A stretch of 64,000 nt of DNA from Trichomonas vaginalis G3 (GCF_026262505.1 NC_067203.1:19449411-19513410), one strand, 5' to 3'; shown: positions 1-8,600, numbered from the stretch's first letter. Translations and numbers: made by a program. Notes: generated from the sequence alone by a model not told the origin.

Positions 1-351
1 GTCGACAATGAAATATTGGTTTACATTTTTTGAACGCAGATAGTTTTTAATATCGTCTGATTTGAAAGAACTTTCACAGTCAGATGTCAGTTTTGTTGGA
101 TGGTATTTGTCAACGAATATTGTCAAAGCAGTTTTCACATCTAAAATATTTTTGGACTGTAATGGTATTTCACAGTATCTTGTGTTTTGACCGACAAATA
201 TTAGCCAGTATGGTGGTCCATCTTCTCTATACCTTGGAATGTTTTCCAAGATATCCATAAACCAAGCATTTGGTGTTGAACTAAAGATTTTTATCATGAG
301 TGCTTTCTTTGTCGCTTTAGAAACATAGGGGTCCTTGTTTGGATTCGTCAT
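1..351 (-). CDS. Maverick integrase, N-terminal part (runs off window)
   Basis: Reverse-strand start of a DDE-type retroviral-like integrase, the enzyme that inserts Maverick DNA into the host genome. The start is at 349-351. The translation matches the first ~117 residues of the whole copy at 55828-56787, including the segment with the first catalytic Asp (WFMDILEN). It diverges from the MGLF gene with only 16 bp between start codons. The rest lies outside the window, so its state cannot be judged. Confidence 0.85.
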   Translation of the reverse strand, partial: MTNPNKDPYVSKATKKALMIKIFSSTPNAWFMDILENIPRYREDGPPYWLIFVGQNTRYCEIPLQSKNILDVKTALTIFVDKYHPTKLTSDCESSFKSDDIKNYLRSKNVNQYFIVD

Positions 352-367
352 TTTTACCCTGTAAGAA
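352..367. promoter_or_regulatory. 16-bp divergent start region, integrase/MGLF gene
   Basis: Only 16 bp separate the start codons of the reverse integrase and the forward MGLF gene. The same gap recurs at 11812-11827 and, with 17 bp, at 55811-55827. Both transcription starts must lie inside the gap or inside the opposite gene. Inference: overlapping bidirectional promoter. Confidence 0.5.
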
Positions 368-769
368 ATGGGTTTATTTGGCGCATTAGCAGGAGTCGCA
401 TCTAGATTTTTACCCGCAGTGGGAACACTAGCCAGAGGTGTATTTGGAGTTGGAAGGAAGATTTTGAGTACATTAGGTATACTGAAAGAGAAAGCACAAC
501 CTATTATACAAACTGTACAGAAAGGTTGGGATGTAGCACGAGATGCAGCAAATCTTATTCCAAATCCTGAAACAAGAGGAAAAGTTCAAGGATGGATGGA
601 CAATGTAGGAAGAGAAGCAGGAAACTACTATAACAAAGCAAATGACTACTATAACCAAGCAGGACACTATATGGACCAAGGTGAAAGATTCTTTAACAGA
701 GGATATAACCATGCACAACAGTGGGTAAACAACAACCAACCTCAACCGCCTCAAACGTGGGGAATGTAA
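368..769 (+). CDS. Small amphipathic virion-type protein (MGLFGALAG...)
   Basis: 133 residues. The N-terminal half is glycine- and alanine-rich and amphipathic (starts MGLFGALAGVASRF). The middle is a Lys-rich helix. The tail is rich in Asn, Gln, Tyr and Pro and ends QTWGM. The same protein occurs at 11410-11811 and 55409-55810, each time divergent from the integrase. Short amphipathic proteins of this type in Polintons and adenoviruses (pVI-like) can be capsid-associated and membrane-active. That role is inference from composition; no catalytic motif is seen. Confidence 0.7.
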   Translation: MGLFGALAGVASRFLPAVGTLARGVFGVGRKILSTLGILKEKAQPIIQTVQKGWDVARDAANLIPNPETRGKVQGWMDNVGREAGNYYNKANDYYNQAGHYMDQGERFFNRGYNHAQQWVNNNQPQPPQTWGM

Positions 770-788
770 ATTTTTTTACTGAGATGAA

Positions 789-944
789 ATGAACAATACA
801 GCATTGAGACAAATGGGTTCAAGATGGATTTGTCGACTTCCAGCAGTTACACAACCACGTGTTTGTCAAGTTCTTCCTATACCTCAGGAAGTTTTAGACC
901 GACTTAAAAAACAACAACAACCAGTTGAAAACAAACCAAACTAA
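789..944 (+). CDS. 51-aa conserved element protein
   Basis: Short frame starting MNNTALRQMGSRWICRLP and ending with a Gln/Lys/Pro-rich tail. It is supported by conservation of the same frame at 11235-11390 and 55234-55389. The start is preceded by TTTTTTACTGAGATGAA, the same leader as the next gene at 964, which argues for a real co-regulated gene. Function unknown. Confidence 0.65.
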   Translation: MNNTALRQMGSRWICRLPAVTQPRVCQVLPIPQEVLDRLKKQQQPVENKPN

Positions 945-963
945 AATTTTTTACTGAGATGAA

Positions 964-1548
964 ATGACGGAAGAAGTTGAAACGGTAGATTTGACACCAC
1001 AAACAAAAAGTTCAGAACCATTGTCAAAACCTGTCAAAGAACTTACAGATGAAGAGAAAAATTCAATAATAGAAAGTGCCAGGTCTGGAAATACAAACCC
1101 TAACTATAAAGTCACTTTTCATAGAAATGGAACGGCAAGTATCTCAAAAAAGAAACAGACTCTCACAAATAAAATATTGAAGTCTGAAGGAACTAAAGAG
1201 ACAACAGATGGAAAAGTTTATTTCACTGACCAACAGTTCATTATAGAACATCTCATTGACTTAGAGTCGAAATATTCTAAACTTTACAACAAACACAAAA
1301 AGTTGAAAGGAAAACAAAAACAGATGGCATATGATATTTATGAAGATGTTGACGACACTACTATTTCAGCAAGTGAGGTAAAGTCAGAAGAACCGAAAAG
1401 TGACGAAAAACCAATAGAAGAAGGGGAGCCAAAAACTGAAGATAAACCAAAACCAAAGTTTAGTCTCCAGACTAAACCAAGTCAACCTTCATTAGCTGGT
1501 ATGGGTTGGCGTCAAAGACTTTTGGCAGCGGGTGGTTACGTAAAGTAA
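964..1548 (+). CDS. 194-aa conserved element protein, charged
   Basis: Highly charged protein starting MTEEVETVDLTPQTK, with a central Lys-rich helix and an acidic/Pro/Lys-rich linker near residues 130-170. The conserved C-terminus contains GMGWRQRL and AAGGYVK. The gene is conserved whole at 10631-11215 and 54630-55214, always downstream of the MGLF and 51-aa genes, and shares their ACTGAGATGAA leader. Probably a structural or DNA-associated virion protein, but no known family is recognised. Confidence 0.7.
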   Translation: MTEEVETVDLTPQTKSSEPLSKPVKELTDEEKNSIIESARSGNTNPNYKVTFHRNGTASISKKKQTLTNKILKSEGTKETTDGKVYFTDQQFIIEHLIDLESKYSKLYNKHKKLKGKQKQMAYDIYEDVDDTTISASEVKSEEPKSDEKPIEEGEPKTEDKPKPKFSLQTKPSQPSLAGMGWRQRLLAAGGYVK

Positions 1549-1578
1549 AGAAAAAACATTTTTTTTATTTTTATAGAA

Positions 1579-1738
1579 ATGTACGCTGAGTCTGTCGGAA
1601 AAGACCGTTGGGAAGACATAGATGAAGAAGTCTTTACAAAACATTGACGATGAAGTTCATGAGAAATTAGATGAAGAAAGTTCATGAGAAATTAGATGAG
1701 AAATATGAAATGGCATACCATTTAAAATAAAACATTTT
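1579..1738 (+). repeat. Fragmentary duplicate of the HNH gene ends
   Basis: Contains a second copy of the HNH gene start (MYAESVGKD...), scrambled ATGAAGTTCATGAGAAAT-type repeats, and a copy of the HNH 3' end. The mirror copy lies at about 10440-10600. It looks like an internally deleted tandem duplicate of the neighbouring gene. Confidence 0.6.
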
Positions 1739-1772
1739 TTAAAAAAAAAAACATTTTTTTATTTTATTTGAA

Positions 1773-2356
1773 ATGTACGCTGAGTCTGTCGGAAAAAGAC
1801 CGTTGGGAAACTTGTTTGTTAGATGAGAAATATGAAATTCACTGTTGTGAGTCATTTGAAGTCAGAAACAAAGAGACAAAAAGAGTTTTAAGCGGGGGAG
1901 CGAAATGACGGATATGCTATGATGAATCTGGGTGGAAAATGCTATTTAAAACATGTTGTCATTGCAACTCATTTTATACCGAATCCTAACAATTTACCTT
2001 TTGTAGACCATATAAACCATATAAGAAATGACAATAGACTTGAAAACTTACGCTGGGTCACTTGTTCTGAAAACAATAAGAACATAGGCAAAATTGGAGA
2101 TATTGTATTCGAATTTGTCGACAAACTAGAAGACGAAGCAATTGAAATTACAGACTATGGTAAGCATACGTTGGAGTTTTACTACTATAGCGAAGAACAA
2201 GACTCTTTCTACTTTTATACCGGCGTAAACTATAGAAAATTACAAGTATGTTTTACTAAGGCGGGCTATGCTTATGTAAACGCTAGAGATACAGATGGAA
2301 AATACGTTAGACTATATCTTAACAAATTCAAGAAGCTATATGGCATACCATTTTAA
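1773..2356 (+). pseudogene. HNH endonuclease (NUMOD4/HNH_3 type), broken copy
   Basis: Copy of the whole gene at 9822-10406 in the inverted arm. It retains the HNH core with FVDHINHIRNDNRLENLRW, typical of phage-like HNH homing endonucleases that cleave DNA near their own gene. This copy is broken; the mirror copy looks whole. Confidence 0.75.
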
Positions 2357-2397
2357 AACGTTTTTTAAAAAAAAAATTTTTTTATCCGATAGAAAAG

Positions 2398-2817
2398 ATG
2401 ACGAAATTCATCTCAGTAAACAAGTATATGTCAGGACTTAAAGAAGAACTAGACCCATTCATATATTTGAATGTTTACTTCTACCATTTTGAAAAGTCTT
2501 CATTTGACAAAGTTTGGAACATCGAACCAGTTAAGTTTGCTATTGTGACTAAAAATGGTGCGAAATTTGAAGACTTAGACATAGAAGGTTTGTTAACAGT
2601 CAAAGAAAATTTTGACAGAAAGTTCTCAAAACTCGAAGAAGGTAAAGCATACAAACTTGTTATACCTTATGAACCAAAGAAGACAGACGACTATGAATAT
2701 TATGAGTCTAAGATAGTTGAAGTTCAAGGTAAATTGGGTAAAAAGATTTTAGAGTCTAAGCCAGTGTTTGCTCCTAAAGAGGAAGAGAACATTGACATTG
2801 ACCCAGAAATGTTCTAA
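2398..2817 (+). CDS. Unknown 139-aa element protein, upstream of ATPase block
   Basis: Starts MTKFISVNKYMSGLKEEL and ends with an acidic tail. Its leader (TTTTTTTATCCGATAGAAAAG) is identical to that of the homologue at 45310-45723. In both elements it precedes a reverse Lys-rich gene and then the packaging ATPase. The mix of predicted strands with an acidic C-terminal tip is reminiscent of small ssDNA-binding proteins, but I recognise no family and make no claim. Confidence 0.65.
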   Translation: MTKFISVNKYMSGLKEELDPFIYLNVYFYHFEKSSFDKVWNIEPVKFAIVTKNGAKFEDLDIEGLLTVKENFDRKFSKLEEGKAYKLVIPYEPKKTDDYEYYESKIVEVQGKLGKKILESKPVFAPKEEENIDIDPEMF

Positions 2818-2833
2818 AAATAAAATTTTATTT

Positions 2834-3295
2834 TTACATGTCATATCTCACCTTCTCTGGAACTGGTTCAGGTTCTTTCTTCTCTTCTACTTTCTTTTCT
2901 TTCTTTTCTTTCTTTTCTCTCTTCTTCTTCTTTTCTGGTGGAGTTATGTCAAATTTCTCAGAACCATATTTATGTAAAAGTTCTTTGTCCTTTAATAGCT
3001 CTTCTATTCTGTTTTCTATTTCATCTTCAAGAACAGCGCATGTGTCTTCTTTGCATTCTAAGAAATTTTGTTGGACTTCATCTTTCCAATCGGTGTCATC
3101 TCTGTCAACAAGTCTGTCATTGACAAACTTAAAGACTTCTCTGCCTAATGTTTTATGGTTCTTGTCATATTCCCAGAAACAGAACTTTAGAACAAATTCC
3201 CCTTTCTTGTTTACACTATGTAAGATTTTATGGTCGACAGATGTTTTGCTGTCGAAAAGCTTGTCTCGAATATAGATAGCGAAATCGCTAGACAT
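2834..3295 (-). CDS. Lys/Glu-rich C-tail protein
   Basis: About 153 residues from the ATG at 3293-3295 (MSSDFAIYIRDKLFDSK). The N-terminal two thirds look globular and contain two Cys near CKEDTCAVLEDE. The C-terminus is a strongly basic then acidic Lys/Glu repeat from the TTTCTTTTC microsatellite at about 2875-2935. A homologue lies at 45740-46188. Its start faces the ATPase start 36 bp away. Function unknown. Confidence 0.6.
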   Translation of the reverse strand: MSSDFAIYIRDKLFDSKTSVDHKILHSVNKKGEFVLKFCFWEYDKNHKTLGREVFKFVNDRLVDRDDTDWKDEVQQNFLECKEDTCAVLEDEIENRIEELLKDKELLHKYGSEKFDITPPEKKKKREKKEKKEKKVEEKKEPEPVPEKVRYDM

Positions 3296-3331
3296 TTTCA
3301 AAAAGATAAAAATTTTAATTTTTCTAAAAAT

Positions 3332-4206
3332 ATGTTAGAAAAAAAGTTTGCTGACATTGACAAGAAATTTGAGAATGTTTTAAACAAGAACAAGAGGAAG
3401 TTAGAAAATGCTCAGATAAAACCCATACATGACAAGTTCTTATTTGCTCAGAATGGTATAACAGGTCTAATCGCACCACCTGGGTCGGGTAAGACTTTCA
3501 CTTATCTTAAAATGGCTGCACAACAACAAGAACTAGATGAGAAGAACCCATTCTATGAGTTAGTAGTCATTTGTAGTACTTCTGGTCAATTTGACCAAAC
3601 CGTCAATTCGTTCAAAGATATTATAAAGAAGTCTAAGTTAGTATGTATAAAGACTCTGAGTTGTTAGATTGGATAAAGAAGTACCAAAGAAGGGTTTTGA
3701 AGTATAATGCTATAAATGAGTATGTCAATTCGAAGTTTAAAGACCCAAATGAGGAAATGCAGAGAATATTAGAGAAGAAACACTTCAGAAACAAACAGAA
3801 AGAGATAGAATACATTTCGAAGAAATTGCAATCTTACGATTGGAAGACATACCCTCATAGATGTCTTCTTATCTTAGATGACTTTGCTTCTCATCCTTTG
3901 TTAAAGAACAGAGAACAAGACATGTGTCGAATTCTCAAGAAGCTCAGACACTTTAACATCTCAGTTGTCATTTGTGTACAGACAGCAAAGAGTTTAAGTA
4001 AGGATGTAAAGAGAATACTTACTGATATCATACTTTTCCCTGGATTGTCCGAAGACGATTTCATGGAACTTATGAAAGAGTCCATGGCAGGTAAGTTTGA
4101 CAGACATGAACTATGGGAGAAGTACAAAGTCATACAAGACCCTCATACTTCTTTCAGAATTCATATCTACGCGAACAAAGTTCAAATTGTAAAAAGTCAA
4201 GCTTGA
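3332..4206 (+). pseudogene. Packaging ATPase (FtsK/HerA, A32-like), broken
   Basis: Genome-packaging ATPase of the FtsK/HerA superfamily, which pumps DNA into capsids in Polintons, adenovirus-like and NCLDV-like viruses. Visible signatures are the Walker A motif APPGSGKT, the Walker B motif CLLILDD, and the downstream segment ISVVICVQTAKSLSKDVKR. A second copy is at 46225-47094. Both copies are broken. Confidence 0.85.
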
Positions 4207-4658
4207 AAAATGTAAGTGTTTAGTCTTAGTCTGTTGTGGTGCTGGGGCTGTCGGTTCTTCTGGCTTTGGAAGACATTCAGGAAGAGGAACGTCGGACATT
4301 CGTTTGTGTCCTGTCGGAAGGAAGAACTTTTCCAGTTGTCGGGAAATTTTTTTCCAGTTGTCGGGAAATTTTTTTCCTGTCTGAAGGAAAAATTTTTTCT
4401 GTCGTTCGACCAAAAAGTTCTCAATTTTCGAAAATTTGAATGGTTTACGGACGAACAACAGGAAAATTTTTTCCAGTTGTCGGGAATTTTTTTTCCAGTT
4501 GTCGGGAAATTTTTTTCCAGTTGGAAGGAAATTTTTTTCCAGTTGTCGGGAAGAACTTGGAATGTCGGAAGGAAGGACTCGGAATGCCAGAAGGATTTGA
4601 CAAGACAATTTACCTTATAGAGCTACCTGAGCCATCTTTGGTGTCAAGCTTGAAAAAT
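4196..4658. repeat. 447-bp insert between 16-bp direct repeats; promoter remnant of a divergent gene pair
   Basis: The word GTCAAGCTTGAAAAAT occurs at 4196-4211 and 4643-4658. In copy B (47084-47099) it occurs once at the matching place. Between the repeats lie the first codons of a reverse MSDVP... gene, low-complexity repeats with TTTTTCCAGTTGTCGGGAAA units, and the first codons of a forward EGFDxxIYLIE gene. This is the start region of the divergent pair found whole at 49443-50639 in copy B. Confidence 0.7.
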
Positions 4659-4669
4659 AAATGGTTCAT

Positions 4670-5584
4670 CTACTCTACTTGTTTGAAGTTGTCAAAATAC
4701 TCTGTTATTTTTTCTTTCAGTAGCGGCAAATCTTCTTTGAAGGTAAGAATTGTACAACCTTTAATATCATAGTGTGTTTGAGGTAAAGTATCTTGAACTA
4801 TTTGTTTCACATCTTCATTCGGTGTCATTGAAATCGGTAAGTTTTCGCGATAGAACCAATTTCTGTCAGATTTGTAAATCTTAGCAAGGTCGTAAAAGCT
4901 TTTGTTGTTTCTTCTGACTAAATGCAACATAACCATATCTCTGTCTTCTTCATTTTCCATCTCTTCAGTGTAAATCATATACTTATAGTTCTTTTCCTTT
5001 CCTTTTGGTACCGAACGTGGTATTCTTTTCTGTATGTTTTTGTCTTTGGATTCAATGACTTCATCTTTTGCTTGAAGTTTCTTTTCCATCTCTTCACGTT
5101 CTTGTCTATGAATTTCGTCAAGAAGTCTGTAAATATACCAAGCATAACGAGGTGAAGCCCACATTGCAACAGCATTTACAAGAAGTCTATGTACATACCA
5201 ACCTCTCAAACCATTTGGCAATTTTTCACGATTTTCATAGAGTTTTGGCGACTGCGGTTTTTCTCCCACTCGCTGTTCTTCACTGTTTTCATAGAGTTTT
5301 GGCGACTGGGGTTTTTCTCCCACTCGAGTTTTTGCGACTACGAGAAAATCCGTAGTCGAATTTTCAGCTTCATTTAATAGTTCAATAGTGCTTTGGTTCC
5401 TAAACCAGTCTTTAGGAAGCTTGGTATCTGGCGCAAAACATGCTGTCAAAATACTTTGCATTTGGTACATATCGTCTTTGACCGAACGAATGAGACGTAA
5501 CTGTTTGTTATACTGAACCCACTCGTATTCTTCATCTATGGCTTCATGAACGATAGCAGTTGTTGTGTTCTCTGTTGTTGACAT
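4670..5584 (-). CDS. KilA-N domain protein with in-frame 18-aa repeat
   Basis: 304 residues from the ATG at 5582-5584 (MSTTENTTTA). The segment LLVNAVAMWASPRYAWYIYR is the C-terminal half of a KilA-N DNA-binding domain, common in large DNA viruses and phages. A Lys/Glu-rich coiled helix and a C-terminal domain follow. Just before the KilA-N part an 18-residue unit (RVGEKPQSPKLYEN + 4) is repeated twice, from a 54-bp DNA repeat at about 5232-5335. It lies in a run of three reverse regulatory-type genes. Probably a DNA-binding regulator; target unknown. Confidence 0.75.
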   Translation of the reverse strand: MSTTENTTTAIVHEAIDEEYEWVQYNKQLRLIRSVKDDMYQMQSILTACFAPDTKLPKDWFRNQSTIELLNEAENSTTDFLVVAKTRVGEKPQSPKLYENSEEQRVGEKPQSPKLYENREKLPNGLRGWYVHRLLVNAVAMWASPRYAWYIYRLLDEIHRQEREEMEKKLQAKDEVIESKDKNIQKRIPRSVPKGKEKNYKYMIYTEEMENEEDRDMVMLHLVRRNNKSFYDLAKIYKSDRNWFYRENLPISMTPNEDVKQIVQDTLPQTHYDIKGCTILTFKEDLPLLKEKITEYFDNFKQVE

Positions 5585-5672
5585 ATCTGTCTTTACATAC
5601 AAAATAAAAAAATAAAAAAAAATAAAATTAGCGTTATTTTCTATCTTGTATAAAAGACCAAAAATAAACGCT

Positions 5673-6290
5673 TTACATGTATTTTTCAGCAACTTCGTCA
5701 AATAATTTTATAGCACTATCTATCTCATCTACTTCAAACGTTTCTTTACCTTTCGTGGGAGCACCATACAATTTCTCAAACTTTTCAAGTAGTTCTGTTT
5801 CAGCAGCTCTCATATCGTTAACAAACGCAACCTTAACTCTATTGACTATACTGTCATATCTTTGAGTTATATTAAATGTTCTTCCTATCTTATATCTCTT
5901 TGTATTGAAGTCCTTCGGTTTCTGAACGATGTAAAGTAAGCCTTCACTGCAACGTTCCGTATCGAATGAACCATATGTTATGAAATTATATCCAACAACT
6001 GGGTCAATCCAGAACAAAACTACTGGTATAAGACTTTTGTCTATAAGATATGCTCTTGTTCCATAGAATCTTACCGATATCATAAGCTCAAGATTTTTTG
6101 TCAAAATTTTCTGAGTAGAAGCATTTTTAACCCAGTCGTGGGATGTTTTCTTTCCTTCAGATAGTGTTAAAATGTCTGACAAAGAATATTTTTTGTATTT
6201 CTTTGAGTATCTTACGTTTAAATCACCTATTCTAACCACTTTGGTCTCATTGTCTATCTTTTTAACTGTTTCAAACTCAGTGTTTGTCAT
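5673..6290 (-). CDS. KilA-N-like / T5orf172 (GIY-YIG-like) protein
   Basis: 205 residues from the ATG at 6288-6290, chosen because its leader matches those of neighbouring genes (TGTAAGAACAGAAATG). The N-terminal half resembles a KilA-N-type DNA-binding region (RYSKKYKKYSLSDIL, HDWVKNASTQ). The C-terminal half carries LLYIVQ and KRYKIGRTFNITQRYDS, the signature of T5orf172/MUG113 GIY-YIG-like nuclease domains. Such fusions are typical of DNA-virus accessory genes. Probably DNA-binding and possibly nicking. Confidence 0.75.
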   Translation of the reverse strand: MTNTEFETVKKIDNETKVVRIGDLNVRYSKKYKKYSLSDILTLSEGKKTSHDWVKNASTQKILTKNLELMISVRFYGTRAYLIDKSLIPVVLFWIDPVVGYNFITYGSFDTERCSEGLLYIVQKPKDFNTKRYKIGRTFNITQRYDSIVNRVKVAFVNDMRAAETELLEKFEKLYGAPTKGKETFEVDEIDSAIKLFDEVAEKYM

Positions 6291-6388
6291 TTCTGTTCTT
6301 ACATACAAAATAAAAAAAATAAAAAAAATAAAAATAACTTTATTTTTTCTATCTTAAGGAAATTCATGATTTTTGTTGCTGAATTCAA

Positions 6389-6465
6389 TAAAAATATATT
6401 TTAGGTGAAGAGGTGAGATTTCACCTGTTTTTTCACCTAATTTTTCACCTCATGAATTTTCATGA
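6389..6465 (+). repeat. Word-switch array 1, GGTGA type
   Basis: AT block AAATATATTTT, two direct GGTGA words 8 bp apart, then several inverted TCACC words, ending in CATGAATTTTCATGA. No coding potential. Confidence 0.7.
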
Positions 6466-6567
6466 TTTCATCGTACATGTTTTGTCAAGACTTCTTCGTA
6501 CATGAATTTTCATGATTTCATCGTAAATGTTTTGTCAAGACTTCTTCGTAATGAGCGTAAATGACCC

Positions 6568-6638
6568 AAAAATATATTTTAGGTGAAGAGGTGAGATTTC
6601 ACCCGTTTTCTCACCTCTTTTCTCACCTCTTTTTTCAC
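6568..6638 (+). repeat. Word-switch array 2, GGTGA type
   Basis: Same architecture as array 1, with inverted TCACC words at 12-bp spacing. It touches the 3' end of the gene at 6635-7549 and pairs with the inverted array at 7617-7693. Confidence 0.7.
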
Positions 6639-7549
6639 AAGCGTTTTACATGAATTGTACGATGTATATTTGAAATCCTAAACAATTTCGTAGCTTCTAT
6701 TTCTTCTTTTAGTATGTCAAATGTTTTAACGATACCGAATGTTTCTTTATATTTCTTCTTGACATCAGATAGAAGGAAATCGTCAGCAGTTGGATAGTTT
6801 TTGTTTAGAAATGTCAACATGTCCATTTTATCTTCTGCTGGTTTCTCTGCTTCTTTCTTTAAATCTGCATAGTCGTTTCGCATACGTTCTATCTCTTTGA
6901 CGGAGTAGTTATATTTCTTCATTGCTGCTTTACATTTTGAACATTGTGGGTTCATTTTAGCATTGTACATTGAAATTTGACCTGCTAGAACAACTAAGGC
7001 GTCAATGGTTTTCTTTAACTCAAAAGTTGCTGGTTTTATCTGTTCGTTCCATACTTTACCTCTTTTATCTTTATCTCTTATCTGCCATACACATTTTGCA
7101 ACTAACGAAACAAAGTTGTCGTAGGTCTTAAACTCCCCAGATTTATATATGTCAGAGATGTTCTTATATACCATATCGCAATCTTTGTCCATGACTTTGT
7201 GGTTGCAATGAAATCCAAGAAACTCATAGTTTACCTTTCGAATGAACTTCTTTATTTCTACTGAGTCAGTTGCTTTGACTTCTATTTCATCGAATTCAGG
7301 AATAGTAAGCTTTTGTTGTTGTATTTCAGGAAGTTTAGGTAGATGGTCAATAATATCCTGCATTTCATAAAGATATTCTTCATTTGTTTCATCTTTCGCA
7401 CTACAGCCTAAATCTCCTTGGAGAAGTTCTTGCTTTATCTTCTGGATTTCTGTTTCGAAAGTATATGAAGAAGGAATGAAGCTTTTCATTTCTACTAACA
7501 TTGAAGTTGGGTTCATGACTAACGAGTTTGGTGAAGTTGTTGCTAACAT
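6635..7549 (-). CDS. Unknown 304-aa element protein flanked by inverted arrays
   Basis: Starts at the ATG at 7547-7549 (MLATTSPNSLVMNPTS). The central region has Cys/His pairs (FHCNHK and CSKCKAAMKK) that could bind zinc, followed by a coiled helix. The C-terminal segment from about residue 245 (FLNKNYPTADDFLL...) has a winged-helix-like pattern and ends HRTIHVKRL. A degraded homologue is at 47489-48394. In both elements the gene sits between inverted word-switch arrays. Possibly a replication or DNA-binding protein; the family is not recognised. Confidence 0.65.
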   Translation of the reverse strand: MLATTSPNSLVMNPTSMLVEMKSFIPSSYTFETEIQKIKQELLQGDLGCSAKDETNEEYLYEMQDIIDHLPKLPEIQQQKLTIPEFDEIEVKATDSVEIKKFIRKVNYEFLGFHCNHKVMDKDCDMVYKNISDIYKSGEFKTYDNFVSLVAKCVWQIRDKDKRGKVWNEQIKPATFELKKTIDALVVLAGQISMYNAKMNPQCSKCKAAMKKYNYSVKEIERMRNDYADLKKEAEKPAEDKMDMLTFLNKNYPTADDFLLSDVKKKYKETFGIVKTFDILKEEIEATKLFRISNIHRTIHVKRL

Positions 7550-7616
7550 GTTCTTACAATAAAAATAAAAAAATATTTTTTTTAAAAAACTAAAATATAT
7601 TTTTATCTTAAGGAAA

Positions 7617-7693
7617 TTCATGAAAATTCAACGGGTGAGAAAAGAGGTGAGAAAAGAGGTGAGATTTCACCTCTTCACCTAAAATATATTTTT
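7617..7693 (-). repeat. Word-switch array 3, GGTGA type (inverted partner of array 2)
   Basis: Reverse orientation. From left: TTCATGAAAATTCAACG, three GGTGAG words at 12-bp spacing, then TCACC words and the AAAATATATTTTT block on the outside. Confidence 0.7.
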
Positions 7694-7712
7694 GTCGAAA
7701 AAAATGGTTCAT

Positions 7713-8375
7713 TTACTCACAATATTTTTGTACAAAACAACCCCAAGCTTTTAACCTCTCTTCTGCAGCTTCTAATGCTATCTTAGCGAGTTCATATTCT
7801 CTAAATTCTCTCTTTAAATCTTCTTGTTCCCATTGGTCTAGTTCGTATGGCGAGTCTCTATAACCAGAACATATCTCACGTTCATGTTCTATTTGTTTTT
7901 CATGCATTTTTCTAACTTCTTCTTCGAACAAAGGTTTTGCATTCTCTACTGTATCTTCAAGTTCTTCTTCATCTAATTTCTCATGAACTTTCTTGTCTAT
8001 GGAGTCCATAATTTTTCCAACTGCTATGCAATATTTTGGAGAAGCCCACATTGCTATATAGTTTACGAGTCTTGGGTCTACATACGTTCCTCTAACCTGT
8101 TTGATTTCATCCGGAATTCCTGCATGAACCTTGTATAAAAAGCAACCGTCGGAATTCCGGCGGTTGGTATATTCTTCACAAAATGCCGTATAGTACTCTT
8201 CCCAGGACTTATTTTCCAACAACTTTCTAAAGTCCTTCCTAAACTGCTGACACATATTTGTTGCATTTATATAACCATCCTTGTCTCTACGTAAGACTTC
8301 AATACCGTTATAAGTGCCTTTTGTGAATGTTTCGCCATTAGATTTGTTCGTGAACGTTTTTGCTTCGACTGACAT
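7713..8375 (-). CDS. KilA-N domain protein
   Basis: 220 residues, start at 8373-8375. A complete KilA-N domain is visible: a nearby hydrophobic strand, DGYINATNMCQQFRKDF, KSWEEYYTAFCEEY, and then RGTYVDPRLVNYIAMWASPK, the hallmark C-terminal motif. A long charged coiled-coil tail follows from about residue 140. KilA-N proteins are DNA-binding accessory proteins of phages and large DNA viruses. A truncated extra copy of its middle part lies at 8697-8760. A candidate reader of the neighbouring arrays, by inference only. Confidence 0.85.
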   Translation of the reverse strand: MSVEAKTFTNKSNGETFTKGTYNGIEVLRRDKDGYINATNMCQQFRKDFRKLLENKSWEEYYTAFCEEYTNRRNSDGCFLYKVHAGIPDEIKQVRGTYVDPRLVNYIAMWASPKYCIAVGKIMDSIDKKVHEKLDEEELEDTVENAKPLFEEEVRKMHEKQIEHEREICSGYRDSPYELDQWEQEDLKREFREYELAKIALEAAEERLKAWGCFVQKYCE

Positions 8376-8411
8376 TTCTGTTCTTACAATAAAAATAAAA
8401 AATATTTTTTG

Positions 8412-8600
8412 GTGGGACGTCGGACATTCGTTTGTGGCTTAACCGTCGGACCACAACGATAAAAATCTCGACAAAACATATACGATGAAGTCTCAACAAA
8501 ACATTTACGATGAAGTCTTAACAAAAAATATACGATGAAATCTATTTCCTGTGTTGTTGTCAAAATGTCATGTTGTCACACTTTTTCAAAAAGATGTTAG
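8412..8600. repeat. Promoter-remnant and 25-bp-type satellite fragments
   Basis: 8412-8455 repeats the start region of the MSDVP gene (GACGTCGGACATTCGTTTG; compare 4290 and 50010). 8460-8540 holds three degenerate units of the ATGAAGTCTTGACAAAA satellite also seen at 17491-17740. No gene. Confidence 0.6.

Larger units (their letters stand above)
1..2357 (+). repeat. Left arm of inverted duplication in copy A
   Basis: Reads as the reverse complement of 9821-12178 and carries the same genes in mirror order: integrase start, MGLF protein, 51-aa protein, 194-aa protein, HNH gene. Base 1 pairs with about 12178. The window edge cuts this arm, so its true length is unknown but at least 2.36 kb. Confidence 0.9.

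Noticed and set aside
1-6. GTCGAC at the very first base, possibly a cloning or contig boundary
   Set aside because: The same GTCGAC occurs at the mirrored place in the integrase gene (about 12173-12178), so it is natural sequence.
4216-4772. Overlapping forward and reverse frames rich in LSGNFFPVVGKFF-type repeats
   Set aside because: They are translations of the TTTTTCCAGTTGTCGGGAAA DNA repeat; no conserved start or domain.
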